Part shown: in pieces, positions 56,675 through 64,000 of the stretch
Layout: each line of letters starts with the position of its first letter
How positions within the stretch are numbered: the stretch's first letter is position 1
Source: Paracoccaceae bacterium
Lineage (GTDB): Bacteria; Pseudomonadota; Alphaproteobacteria; Rhodobacterales; Rhodobacteraceae
Reading direction: 5' to 3'
Length of the DNA: 64,000 bases
NCBI GenBank assembly: GCA_003605175.1
Contig: QWDA01000010.1
Coordinates: 111,649 to 175,648 of the forward strand
The notes under the pieces: model-generated
What the model saw: only the letters and a program-made list of their open reading frames with translations
Database searches by the model: none
What the model was told of the DNA's origin: nothing
Translations under genes and position numbers: made by a program

Positions 56675-57759
56675 GCCGCGCCCTCCCGCCAATGTGTCAG
56701 TGCCTCGATCACGGCGCCGGTCTGCTCCGCGTCGCCCACGGTGATCCGGAGGCCCTCGGGGAAGCCGTATCCCGCGACCCGCCGCACGATGATCCCGCGC
56801 GCCTGCAGCGCCGCGTCGGCGGCGGCCATCTCATCGGCATCGGCGAAGCGAGCCAGCACGAAATTCGTGTGGCTCTCGTCGCAGGCGAGGCCGAGCTGGC
56901 GCAGCGCGCCGGCGAGGCGCTGTCTTTGGCTGGCATTGAGCGCGGCGCAGGTCGCGACCCAATCCCGGTCCCGCACCGCCGCCTCGGCGGCCGCGAGCTG
57001 CACGCCGCTCAGGTTGAAGGGCTGGCGCAGGCGGGTCAGCACCTCGATCAGCGCGCGCGGCCCGTAGCCCCAGCCGATCCGCAGCCCGCCAAGCCCGTAG
57101 ATCTTGGAGAATGTCCGCGTCATCAGCACGTTGGGCCGGCTCCCGGCAAGCGCGGCGCCGCCATCGTAGCCGTCGGCGTATTCCGCATAGGCCGCGTCGA
57201 TCACCAGGATCACGTTCTCGGGCAGCCCGTCGGCCAGCCTTTCCAGTTCCGCGGCGGGCAGAATCGTACCGGTCGGATTGCCCGGATTGGTCAGAAGCAC
57301 GATGCGGGTCTTCCCGGTCACCGCGCCGAGGATCGCATCGACATCCACCACGCGGTCGCGCTCGGGCACCGCGACCGGCGTCGCCCCCGCCATATGGGCA
57401 AGGATCGGGTACATCGAGAAACCGTGCTCGGTATGGAGGATCTCGTCGCCCGGGCCGCTGAAGCCGAGGCAGACGAATTGCAGCACCTCGTCCGAACCGA
57501 CGCCGCAGAGGATCCGGTCGGGATCGAGACCGTGCACCTCGCCGATCGCCTTGCGCAGCGCGGCATGGTCGGTCGGCGGGTAGCGATGCGCCCGGGTCAC
57601 CGCCTCGTGGATCGCCGCCTGCGCCGAGGGCGGCGGGCCGAGCGGGTTCTCGTTCGACGAGAGCTTCAGGACATCGGCATGCCCCTCGATGCCGCTCTGC
57701 CCGCCCACATAGAGCGCAATGTCGAGGATGCCGGGCTGCGGGCGAATGTCCGAGGTCAT
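56671..57759 (-). CDS. hisC: Histidinol-phosphate aminotransferase
   Basis: 362 residues, normal for HisC. The pyridoxal-phosphate lysine is Lys219 in TRTFSKIYGLGGLRIGW. Further points are LSSNENPLGPP, the TNPGNPTGT loop and DAAYAEY. It converts imidazole acetol phosphate to histidinol phosphate and, given its overlap with the prephenate dehydrogenase gene, may also serve aromatic amino acid synthesis. Confidence 0.95.
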   Translation of the reverse strand: MTSDIRPQPGILDIALYVGGQSGIEGHADVLKLSSNENPLGPPPSAQAAIHEAVTRAHRYPPTDHAALRKAIGEVHGLDPDRILCGVGSDEVLQFVCLGFSGPGDEILHTEHGFSMYPILAHMAGATPVAVPERDRVVDVDAILGAVTGKTRIVLLTNPGNPTGTILPAAELERLADGLPENVILVIDAAYAEYADGYDGGAALAGSRPNVLMTRTFSKIYGLGGLRIGWGYGPRALIEVLTRLRQPFNLSGVQLAAAEAAVRDRDWVATCAALNASQRQRLAGALRQLGLACDESHTNFVLARFADADEMAAADAALQARGIIVRRVAGYGFPEGLRITVGDAEQTGAVIEALTHWREGAA

Positions 57760-58280
57760 GTCTCACACGGGGTACTGCGATCGCACGGGACCCCCGCGCA
57801 TGGGTTCCCGGTGACTACCATCTTGGCGGAAGCGGTCAACCTGAACCGGGGGAACGGCCCGCCCGGCCCCGGTCGAAAGGCCAGGCAACCGCGGTGGCCT
57901 TCCTACCGGAGCCCTCCGGCGCCGATGCCGCAACCGGTGATGTGGAGCGTTCTTCCTCGCCGGCCGGTCACTGAAGGCGTTGGCGGATCGGCCTGTCCGG
58001 CGCCGTCGTTCCGCCTACCGGCGCCGCTTCCAAGCGAACCGCGTCGATGGCAACCGTCAGCGCATCGGCGGATGCCTGCATGCAATCGCGCCGGGCCACG
58101 TCGCGGAGGTCCTGCAGCAACATCACCATCCAGTTCTCGCGCGGCTCTACTGCCATCCCATCAATCCCAGCCGTTTGAGGTTTCGCGCGGCGGGCACGCT
58201 AGTCGCGGGTAGTTCCGCTGGCCAGCCCAATGCAGTGTCGGCGCTGCAAACCCGGATTTGCACAATTGCAAGGAGAGTCA
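57760..58280. other. 521-base region upstream of hisC with one possible small gene
   Basis: It holds the possible 62-codon frame at 57968-58156. The rest (57760-57967) is GC-rich and presumably carries the hisC-tyrC promoter; I see no clear boxes. Bases 58157-58280 lie downstream of the LysR gene and contain no terminator that I can identify. Confidence 0.45.
57968..58156 (-). CDS. Possible small cytoplasmic protein
   Basis: 62 codons, starting MAVEPRENWMVMLLQDL. Residues 10-50 have a convincing amphipathic helical composition (MLLQDLRDVARRDCMQASADALTVAIDAVRLEAAP), better than chance frames nearby. The ribosome-binding site before 58156 is weak. An alternative ATG nine codons on has GAGAA upstream. 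No family is recognised. Confidence 0.4.
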   Translation of the reverse strand: MAVEPRENWMVMLLQDLRDVARRDCMQASADALTVAIDAVRLEAAPVGGTTAPDRPIRQRLQ

Positions 58281-59147
58281 TTATTGCGGTCTCACCTCCA
58301 AGGCGCCGCACCCCTGGCCGATCTCCTCGGGCCGCATCGCCTGTTCCAGGAACTGAACCGCGAGCCGCACCGCGGGATCCCTGCGGCGGGATTCATGGTA
58401 GCTCAGCCAGACCGGAAGCGAGGCGAGCGGCCCGACACCGGGCACTTCCGTCAGCTCCGCATCCAGATCGACGACGGAGCGCGCCAGGGGGGCGACAAGG
58501 GGGCAGGACCGGATGATCGTCCGGGCGGCGTTGAAGCCCTCGATCTCGACCTTGGGCGGGCTGCCGAAATGCGCCCGAAGCTGCCGCACCGGCGGGCTGT
58601 CGCGGTCCGACAAGAGGACGTTGACCCAGCCTTCGAGCCGCTCCAGATGGCGCTTTCCACAGGCCGGCACGATTTCGAGCGATTTGAAGAGCCGGCGCAC
58701 GATCCGGCCCTCGTTCGGCTCTTCGAAGCTCAGCCGGATATCGCATTCGTTGAGCGCGAGACTGCATTTGCGCGTGTCGAACCGGAACCGCGCCAGCGGA
58801 TTCCGATCGAAGAAGGCGGCAAGGCCATCGACGATCCCGCAGCGCAGAAGCTGCATGGCGCAACTGATCCGGATCTGCACCTGCAAGTCCGTTTCACGGC
58901 CGTTCGCGTTCGATCGGGCGATCTGCGCGTTGAAGCGTTCCGCGATCTGCGCCAGTTCCGCGCCGGTCTCCGTCACCGCCCAGCGGTTGCCTTCCTTGAT
59001 GAACAGCGGCTCGCCGACCTCTTCCGACAGCCGGTGCAGACGGCGTGAGACCGTCGCCACGTTGGTCTTCAGAACCTTGGCGGCATCGCTCATCGTCCCG
59101 TGCCGGTAAAGGGCGTGACAGAACTTGAGATCGTCCCAGTTCTTCAT
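58281..59147 (-). CDS. LysR-family transcriptional regulator
   Basis: 288 residues from the ATG at 59147 (MKNWDDLKFCHALYRHG); an upstream in-frame Met would add a basic 12-residue leader. The N-terminal winged helix-turn-helix has the LysR pattern TMSDAAKVLKTNVATVSRRLHRLSEEVGEPLFIKEGNRWAVTETG. The effector domain is somewhat divergent. It lies 87 bases downstream of homospermidine synthase on the same strand. The target is unknown; polyamine genes are a possibility by position only. Confidence 0.88.
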   Translation of the reverse strand: MKNWDDLKFCHALYRHGTMSDAAKVLKTNVATVSRRLHRLSEEVGEPLFIKEGNRWAVTETGAELAQIAERFNAQIARSNANGRETDLQVQIRISCAMQLLRCGIVDGLAAFFDRNPLARFRFDTRKCSLALNECDIRLSFEEPNEGRIVRRLFKSLEIVPACGKRHLERLEGWVNVLLSDRDSPPVRQLRAHFGSPPKVEIEGFNAARTIIRSCPLVAPLARSVVDLDAELTEVPGVGPLASLPVWLSYHESRRRDPAVRLAVQFLEQAMRPEEIGQGCGALEVRPQ

Positions 59148-59234
59148 CGAGCGTCGGACTGCCCGTTCTCGTTGCAGTTGCACAATGATAGCGCAACGGC
59201 CGAACCCGACAACTTGTCCGATAGTACAACAACC

Positions 59235-60653
59235 TTAGGTCGCAAGTACGTTTCGAAAAAGCCAGGGATCCGTTTCGTCGATGTCTTCGGGGAAGTGCTG
59301 CCAGCGGTCGCGCAGCGGCGTCCAGTCGGTGTAATGCGCCTCGACCGGCCCGAGATAGGGGCGTTGCACCTCGAGGCAGCGGGCGTGATCCATCTCGTCG
59401 GTCTCGACGATCCCGGCCTCGGGGTTCTCCAGCGCCCAGACCATGCCGGCGAGCACCGCCGAGGTCACCTGCAGGCCGGTGGCGTTCTGGTAGGGCGCGA
59501 GCTCGATCGTCTCGGCGTTCGAAAGCCGCGAGCCGTACCAGAGCGCGTTCTTCTCGTGGCCGTAGAGCAGGACGCCCAGTTCGTCGATCCCCTCGACGAT
59601 CTCGTCGGCATCGAGAATGTGGTGCTTGGTCTGCTGTTGGCCGGAGCCGAACATCTCGTGCAGCGACAGAACGGCGTCGTCGCAGGGATGGTAGGCGTAG
59701 TGGCATGTCGGGCGGAATTCGGGCGCGTCGCCGGACCCGACGGTGAAGTAATCCGAGATCGAGATCGCCTCGTTGTGGGTGACGAGAAAGCCGAATTGCG
59801 GGCCGGGCGTGGGGCACCAGGTATGGACCCGGGTGATAGCCCCGGGGCGTTCGAGCCAGATCCCGGCCTGGCAGCCGGTCTCCTGGCGATGGCCGTTTTC
59901 CGGAAACCACGTCTCATGCGTCCCCCAGCCGAGCTCGGCGGGCTGGAAGCCTTCGGCGATGAACCCTTCGACCGACCAGGTGTTGACGAAGACGTTGCGC
60001 GGCCGCGGCTGGCGCCGCGCCTGGGTGTCGCGCTCGGCGATATGAACGCCCTTGACGCCCAGCGCCTGCATCAGCCGGGCCCATCCGGCACGGTCCGCCG
60101 GCGGCGTCGCGTCGCGGCCGGTATCGCGGGCGAGGGTAAGGAGCGCCTCCTTGACGAACCAGCTCACCATGCCCGGGTTGGCGCCGCAGCAGGAGACCGC
60201 CGTCGTGCCGCCCGGATTGCGCGCCTTCTCGTCGCGGACCGCCTGGCGCAGCGCGTAGTTGGTGCGCGCGGAGTTGTCCTCGGTGTCGAAGTAGAAACCC
60301 GCCCAGGGCTCGACCACGGTGTCGATATAGAGCACGCCGATCTCGCGGCAGAACTTCATGATGTCGAGCGAGGACGTATCGACCGACAGGTTGACGCAGA
60401 AGCCCCGGCCTTCCGCGAAAAGCTCCCCCAGCACGTCGCGATAGTTGTCGGGCGTGAGCGCGGTGTCGATATAAGAGATCCGGTGCTGTTTCAGGAAAGT
60501 ATGGTTCCCCGCATCCGGTTCGATCACGGTGAGCTTCGAGGCGTCATAGTCGAAATGCCGCTCGATCAGCGGCCAAGTGCCCTTGCCGATGGAGCCGAAG
60601 CCGATCATCACGATGGGCCCGTCGATCCGCCCGTAATTGGGATAATTCGTCAT
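59235..60653 (-). CDS. hss: Homospermidine synthase
   Basis: 472 residues, the family's length. The N-terminal NAD-binding motif VMIGFGSIGKGTW, the VVEPWAGFY segment and SCCGANPGMVSWFVKEAL are characteristic. It makes homospermidine from two putrescines (or spermidine and putrescine) with NAD as prosthetic group in the cytoplasm, the typical long polyamine of many alphaproteobacteria. No frameshift or odd composition. Confidence 0.96.
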   Translation of the reverse strand: MTNYPNYGRIDGPIVMIGFGSIGKGTWPLIERHFDYDASKLTVIEPDAGNHTFLKQHRISYIDTALTPDNYRDVLGELFAEGRGFCVNLSVDTSSLDIMKFCREIGVLYIDTVVEPWAGFYFDTEDNSARTNYALRQAVRDEKARNPGGTTAVSCCGANPGMVSWFVKEALLTLARDTGRDATPPADRAGWARLMQALGVKGVHIAERDTQARRQPRPRNVFVNTWSVEGFIAEGFQPAELGWGTHETWFPENGHRQETGCQAGIWLERPGAITRVHTWCPTPGPQFGFLVTHNEAISISDYFTVGSGDAPEFRPTCHYAYHPCDDAVLSLHEMFGSGQQQTKHHILDADEIVEGIDELGVLLYGHEKNALWYGSRLSNAETIELAPYQNATGLQVTSAVLAGMVWALENPEAGIVETDEMDHARCLEVQRPYLGPVEAHYTDWTPLRDRWQHFPEDIDETDPWLFRNVLAT

Positions 60654-60789
60654 CTTGCCGCTTCCCCGTCCGCTATCCCTGACCCCGGAGTGACTACCGG
60701 TTTCGGGAGCGAATGCAAACCGGCCACCGCCCCCTCGCGGCAAGGCGTTGATCTCCGGCGGCGCTTCGCCATAGTTGCGGCCAACCAAG

Positions 60790-62055
60790 ATGCTGACCCC
60801 GAAGATTCTCACCACCCTGCGCGGCTACGGCCTGCATGCGTTCGGCGCCGATGCGCTTGCCGGGCTGACCGTTGCCATGGTCGCGGTGCCCCTGAGCCTC
60901 GCCATCGCCATCGCCTCGGGCGCCGATCCGGCGCGCGGGCTCGTCACCGCGGTGGTGGCCGGGTTCCTGATCTCGGCCCTGGGCGGCAGCCGGGTACAGA
61001 TCGGCGGGCCGACAGGCGCCTTCATCGTCGTGGTGTTCGGGGTGATCCGCGATCACGGGATCGACGGACTGGTGGCGGCAACCTGCCTCGCGGGCATCCT
61101 TCTCCTGGTCGCCGGCTGGTTCCGGATCGGCTCGCTGATCCGGATGATTCCCGAGGCCGTGATCGACGGCTTCACCATCGGCATCGCGGTGATCATCGCT
61201 GCGAGCCAGATCAGGTTCCTGTTCGGCCTCGACCTCGCCAGCGAGCCGGCCGACATGCTGGGCAAGATCCCGGCGCTCTGGGCGGCTCGCGAGAGCCTCA
61301 ACCCGGCCGCGGCCGGCATCGCGCTCGGCGCCATCGTGGCAATCGTGGCGCTGCGCCGCGCCGCCCCACGTTTTCCTGGCCTGATCGTCGCGGTCGCCGC
61401 CGCCTCGGCCGCCGTGCCGCTCCTCGGTCTCGACGTCGAGACCATCGCGAGCCGCTACGGCGCGCTGCCGAATACGCTGTCCGCGCCTTCCCTGCCGGAC
61501 TTTTCCCTGTCGCGCTTCGTCGAACTCATGCCCTCGGCACTGCTCATCGCCTTCCTCGCGGGGATCGAATCGCTTCTCTCGGCGATAGTGTCCGACCGGA
61601 TGATCGGTGGGAGCCACCGCCCCAATGCCGAATTGATCGCCCAGGGCGCCGCGAATATCGGCTCGTCGCTGTTTGGCGGGCTGCCCGCCACCGGTGCCAT
61701 CGCGCGAACTGCGACCAATGTGAATGCGGGCGGGCGCACGCCGGTCGCGGGCATCGTCCATGCCCTGACCGTTCTGGCGGCGATCCTGTTTCTGTCGGAT
61801 CTGACCGGACGTCTCGCAATGCCGGCGCTGGCGGGGCTCCTGGTGCTGACGGCATGGAACATGAGCGAGCCGCACAAATGGCGCGAGCGGCTCAGGATGC
61901 GCCGCTCGGATCTCGCGCTCCTCGCCTGGACCGCAGGGATGACCGTGCTGATCGACCTGACCGCCGCCATCGCCACCGGGGTCGCCCTGGGCCTCGCGCT
62001 GCGCCTCTCGCGCCGCGACGTGCCGCCGTCGGACTGGACCCCGCCGGACCGGTAG
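60790..62055 (+). CDS. SulP-family anion transporter lacking a STAS domain
   Basis: 421 residues, almost entirely hydrophobic helices. SulP signatures: DALAGLTVAMVAVPLSLAIAIASGADPARGL, GSRVQIGGPTGAFIVVVFG and ESLLSAIVSDRMIGGSHRPNAELIAQGAANIGSSLFGGLPATGAIARTATNVNAGGRTPVAGI. Most family members have a cytoplasmic STAS domain of about 100 residues at the C-terminus; here the protein stops soon after the last helix. It probably moves sulfate, bicarbonate or another anion. The start is placed at the ATG rather than the TTG five codons earlier. Confidence 0.88.
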   Translation: MLTPKILTTLRGYGLHAFGADALAGLTVAMVAVPLSLAIAIASGADPARGLVTAVVAGFLISALGGSRVQIGGPTGAFIVVVFGVIRDHGIDGLVAATCLAGILLLVAGWFRIGSLIRMIPEAVIDGFTIGIAVIIAASQIRFLFGLDLASEPADMLGKIPALWAARESLNPAAAGIALGAIVAIVALRRAAPRFPGLIVAVAAASAAVPLLGLDVETIASRYGALPNTLSAPSLPDFSLSRFVELMPSALLIAFLAGIESLLSAIVSDRMIGGSHRPNAELIAQGAANIGSSLFGGLPATGAIARTATNVNAGGRTPVAGIVHALTVLAAILFLSDLTGRLAMPALAGLLVLTAWNMSEPHKWRERLRMRRSDLALLAWTAGMTVLIDLTAAIATGVALGLALRLSRRDVPPSDWTPPDR

Positions 62056-62056
62056 C

Positions 62057-62779
62057 TCAGTCGGCGCGGCGGATCTGCAGCTGGTTGGCGACCTTGCGCG
62101 TGTCGAACCGTTTCAGCCCCTCGACCAGGTCGGAGAGCTTGCGCTTGCCGTAGGTGCGGGTGTCGAAATCGGGATTGTCGGCGATGATGTACTGGCCGAT
62201 CTGGCCCAGCGCATACCATTCGTCGTCCTGCGCGATCTTCTCCATCGCCTTCAGGATCAGCGGGATCGCTTCGGTGGGCGCGGTCTTGGCCGGCTTCGGC
62301 GCGGGCTTGCCGCCCACCGCCTCCGGTTCCTCGGGCTCGTCGACGATGTTCTCGATCAGGATGAAGCGATTGCAGACATTGCGCAGCGATTCCGGCGTCT
62401 TCGCCTCGCCGATCCCGATCACGTCCATGCCCTGCTCGCGCACCCGGTTGGCGAGCGAGGTGAAGTCGCTGTCCGAAGAGACCAGCACGAACCCGTCGAA
62501 GCGGCCGGTATGGAGAATGTCCATCGCGTCGATCACGAGGCCGATATCGGAGGCGTTCTTGCCCGTGGTGTTGGCGCTTTCCTGATGCGCCACGAGGCCG
62601 AGATCGCGCACCACCTTGGTCCAGTTCGAGAGCCGGCCCGACGACCAGTCGCCATAGACCCGCCGCAGCGCCGGTTCGCCCAGCGCGGTGATCTCCTTCA
62701 GGATCGGCCCGGCAAATTTCGCCGGGATGTTGTCGGCGTCGATCAGGACGGCGTAGAGCGGGCGGTCGCGGTTGGGCAT
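62057..62779 (-). CDS. NYN-domain (LabA/DUF88-type) putative RNase
   Basis: 240 residues from the ATG at 62779. The N-terminal PIN-like NYN domain (about 8-150) has conserved acids: LIDADNIP, ASDIGLVIDAMD and LVSSDSDF. A Pro/Ala/Lys linker leads to a C-terminal winged-helix OST-HTH/LOTUS-like domain (DEWYALGQIGQYIIADNPDFDTRTYGKRKLSDLVEGLKRF). The layout suggests an RNA-cleaving or RNA-binding protein in the cytoplasm. It is convergent with the SulP gene, with one base between stop codons. Confidence 0.9.
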   Translation of the reverse strand: MPNRDRPLYAVLIDADNIPAKFAGPILKEITALGEPALRRVYGDWSSGRLSNWTKVVRDLGLVAHQESANTTGKNASDIGLVIDAMDILHTGRFDGFVLVSSDSDFTSLANRVREQGMDVIGIGEAKTPESLRNVCNRFILIENIVDEPEEPEAVGGKPAPKPAKTAPTEAIPLILKAMEKIAQDDEWYALGQIGQYIIADNPDFDTRTYGKRKLSDLVEGLKRFDTRKVANQLQIRRAD

Positions 62780-62789
62780 GGAGGTCTCC

Positions 62790-63275
62790 TCAGGTGAGGT
62801 CCTTGTACATGACCAGCGCGTCGACGAAACCCTGCTTCGGATGGCGGAACGCGCCGGGCAGGCGGCCGACGATCTCGAACCCCGCCCGCTCCCAGGTGTC
62901 GATGGCGCGGGTGTTGGTGGCGACGACGAAGTTGTACTGCATCGCCCGGAAACCCCGCCGCCGCGCCTCCTCGAGCGAATGGGCGAGGAGCGCCCGCGCG
63001 ATCCCCTGCCCCCGCGCCTCGGGCGCGGTGCAATAGCCCGCGTTGCAGACATGGGCGCCGCCGCCCTTCTGGTTGGGCCTGAGATAGGAGGTGCCGAGCA
63101 CCTTCCCCTCCACCTCAGCCACGAAGTTCCGCGCCCCCGCCGGCCGCCAATAGGCGAAGGCGCCCTCGCGCCCGCCCTCCGGATCGGCCGTGAAGGTCTC
63201 GCCCGCCGCGATGGCGGGTTTCAGGATCGCCCAGATCGCCTCGTCGTCGTCCGGTGTCGCGGAACGGATCTTCAT
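62790..63275 (-). CDS. GNAT-family N-acetyltransferase
   Basis: 161 residues. The N-terminus MKIRSATPDDDEAIWAILKPAI and the acetyl-CoA-binding motif A (VCNAGYCTAPEARGQGIARALLAHSLEEARRRG) are standard GNAT features; NTRAIDTWERAGFEIVGRLPGAF is the motif B region. It resembles phosphinothricin acetyltransferase-like proteins of unknown substrate. It lies 10 bases before the NYN gene and may be co-transcribed with it. Confidence 0.9.
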   Translation of the reverse strand: MKIRSATPDDDEAIWAILKPAIAAGETFTADPEGGREGAFAYWRPAGARNFVAEVEGKVLGTSYLRPNQKGGGAHVCNAGYCTAPEARGQGIARALLAHSLEEARRRGFRAMQYNFVVATNTRAIDTWERAGFEIVGRLPGAFRHPKQGFVDALVMYKDLT

Positions 63276-63425
63276 GCGCCTCTACTCTTTGACGTCGGCG
63301 GAGACCCGGTTCTCCATCATGTGCGCACAGAGATCAATTCGGCCCTGTGCCTCCGGAACCCTGGCGGGAAGCCCTGCAATCCCCGCAGGTCCGGACTCGA
63401 CTCGCGCGGGGCTCCGGGAGTATGA

Positions 63426-63440
63426 GAACACAACATGAAC
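63426..63440 (+). promoter_or_regulatory. LexA (SOS) box upstream of imuB
   Basis: GAAC-N7-GAAC (GAAC ACAACAT GAAC), an exact match to the alphaproteobacterial LexA operator GTTC-N7-GTTC read on the other strand. It lies 21 bases before the imuB ATG, the expected place for an SOS-controlled operator. Confidence 0.85.
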
Positions 63441-63460
63441 ATTATCGGCTGCCACCGACA

Positions 63461-64000
63461 ATGCCCAATCGCCGCATTCTCTCGCTCTGGTTTCCGCGCT
63501 TCGGGGCGGAGCGCCTCTTGCGCCTCGATCCGGGCCCGGCGGAGTTGCCTTTCGCGGTGGTCGAGGAGCGCCGGGGGATGCAGGTCCTGACCGCGCTCTC
63601 GGCCGCGGCGAGCGCGGCGGGGCTGGTTCGCGGGCAGCCGCTGCAGGATGCGCTGGCGCTCTGCCCCTCGCTGGTGACGCGGCCGCGCGACCCGGTGGCG
63701 GAGGCAGCCTTCCTGACCGCACTCCGGCGCTGGGCGGGGAAGTTCAGCCCCTGGGTCTCCGAGGAGCCGCCGGCCGCGCTGATGATCGACCTCAGCGGCG
63801 CGGCGCATCTCTTCGGCGGCGAGGCGGCGCTCCTGGAAAGGGCCGCGGAGGATTGCGCGCGGCTCGGGCTGTCGGTGCGGGCCGGGATCGCCGACAGCGC
63901 CGGGGCGGCCTGGGCGCTGGCGCGCTTTGCCGGGGCGCCGGCCGGCGGCACGGGCCGGAGCGGCGACGCGATCGACCAGGAGGCGCGGGCGACGCGGTCG
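63461..64000 (+). CDS. imuB: Y-family DNA polymerase-like protein ImuB, N-terminal part (3' end outside window)
   Basis: 180 codons are visible and the frame runs off the window. The start MPNRRILSLWFPRFGAERLLR, VLTALSAAASAAGLVRGQPLQDALALCP and LMIDLSGAAHLFGGEAALLE match ImuB, a catalytically degenerate Y-family protein that works with DnaE2 in damage-induced mutagenesis. A LexA box lies just upstream. The usual imuA gene is not directly upstream; the preceding gene is a GNAT enzyme on the other strand. dnaE2 may follow beyond the window. Confidence 0.9.
   Translation, partial: MPNRRILSLWFPRFGAERLLRLDPGPAELPFAVVEERRGMQVLTALSAAASAAGLVRGQPLQDALALCPSLVTRPRDPVAEAAFLTALRRWAGKFSPWVSEEPPAALMIDLSGAAHLFGGEAALLERAAEDCARLGLSVRAGIADSAGAAWALARFAGAPAGGTGRSGDAIDQEARATRS

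Noticed and set aside
59100..62153. A 1017-codon plus-strand open frame
   Set aside because: It is the complement of homospermidine synthase and an alternate frame of the SulP gene, with no protein-like features.

Overview
The window looks like chromosomal DNA from a GC-rich alphaproteobacterium, most likely a methylotrophic member of the Rhodobacteraceae (Paracoccus/Rhodovulum-like). This rests on the atpHAGDC operon separated from F0, the class III formaldehyde dehydrogenase plus S-formylglutathione hydrolase pair beside XoxF, the quinoprotein relay genes, homospermidine synthase, and an alphaproteobacterial LexA box (GAAC-N7-GAAC). The genus is inference. I saw no rRNA, tRNA, complete insertion sequence or CRISPR array.

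Layout. 1-1250: 3' end of a secreted calcium-binding repeat protein, one small membrane protein and the atp operon terminator. 1.3-6.2 kb: F1-ATPase operon atpHAGDC (minus). 6.5-12.8 kb: a membrane-anchored AraC regulator divergent from a secreted hydrolase, a methyltransferase, glyoxalase II and ClpA. 13.1-16.0 kb: a MotA/MotB-like pair with a very long coiled coil. 16.1-19.2 kb: pqqABCDE in one tightly overlapping operon. 19.4-22.7 kb: an OmpR-type response regulator and its likely histidine kinase, split by a glycosyltransferase flanked by 49-bp direct repeats.

23.1-42.3 kb is a PQQ/lanthanide-type alcohol oxidation island. It has an eight-gene minus-strand transport operon (23.1-29.7 kb) with two ABC transporters, a YVTN beta-propeller and secreted binding proteins. 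A divergent trio follows (DUF3280-like, SRPBCC/MxaD-like, YncE-like). Next comes the xox operon, in transcription order xoxF, cytochrome c, xoxJ and a rhodanese-like Cys-x3-Cys-Trp protein. Then come the glutathione-dependent formaldehyde pathway (flhA, fghA) and a divergent 'quinoprotein relay' pair, a metallo-beta-lactamase-fold protein and a SoxYZ-like carrier.

41.3-52.5 kb is a continuous minus-strand array: MoxR, DUF58, DUF4381, two vWA proteins, a TPR-like protein and BatD. This resembles mxaRSACKL. It continues into a LuxR response regulator, a FIST protein, a soluble PAS hybrid kinase and two secreted proteins of unknown function.

52.5-64 kb is housekeeping: a DUF2927-like protein, ChaC, DUF2125, an extensin-like lipoprotein, prephenate dehydrogenase and hisC, a LysR regulator, homospermidine synthase, a SulP transporter without STAS, a NYN-domain protein, a GNAT enzyme, and the start of imuB behind a LexA box.

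How it works together (established pathway plus inference): pqqABCDE makes the cofactor. XoxF oxidises methanol or a related alcohol in the periplasm and passes electrons to the neighbouring cytochrome c. FlhA and FghA oxidise the formaldehyde in the cytoplasm. The transport operon may import lanthanide, PQQ or another needed ligand, and the MoxR/vWA operon may help metal insertion. A paired TAAGAA direct-repeat motif lies at nearly the same distance upstream of pqqA and of the transport operon, which suggests shared control.
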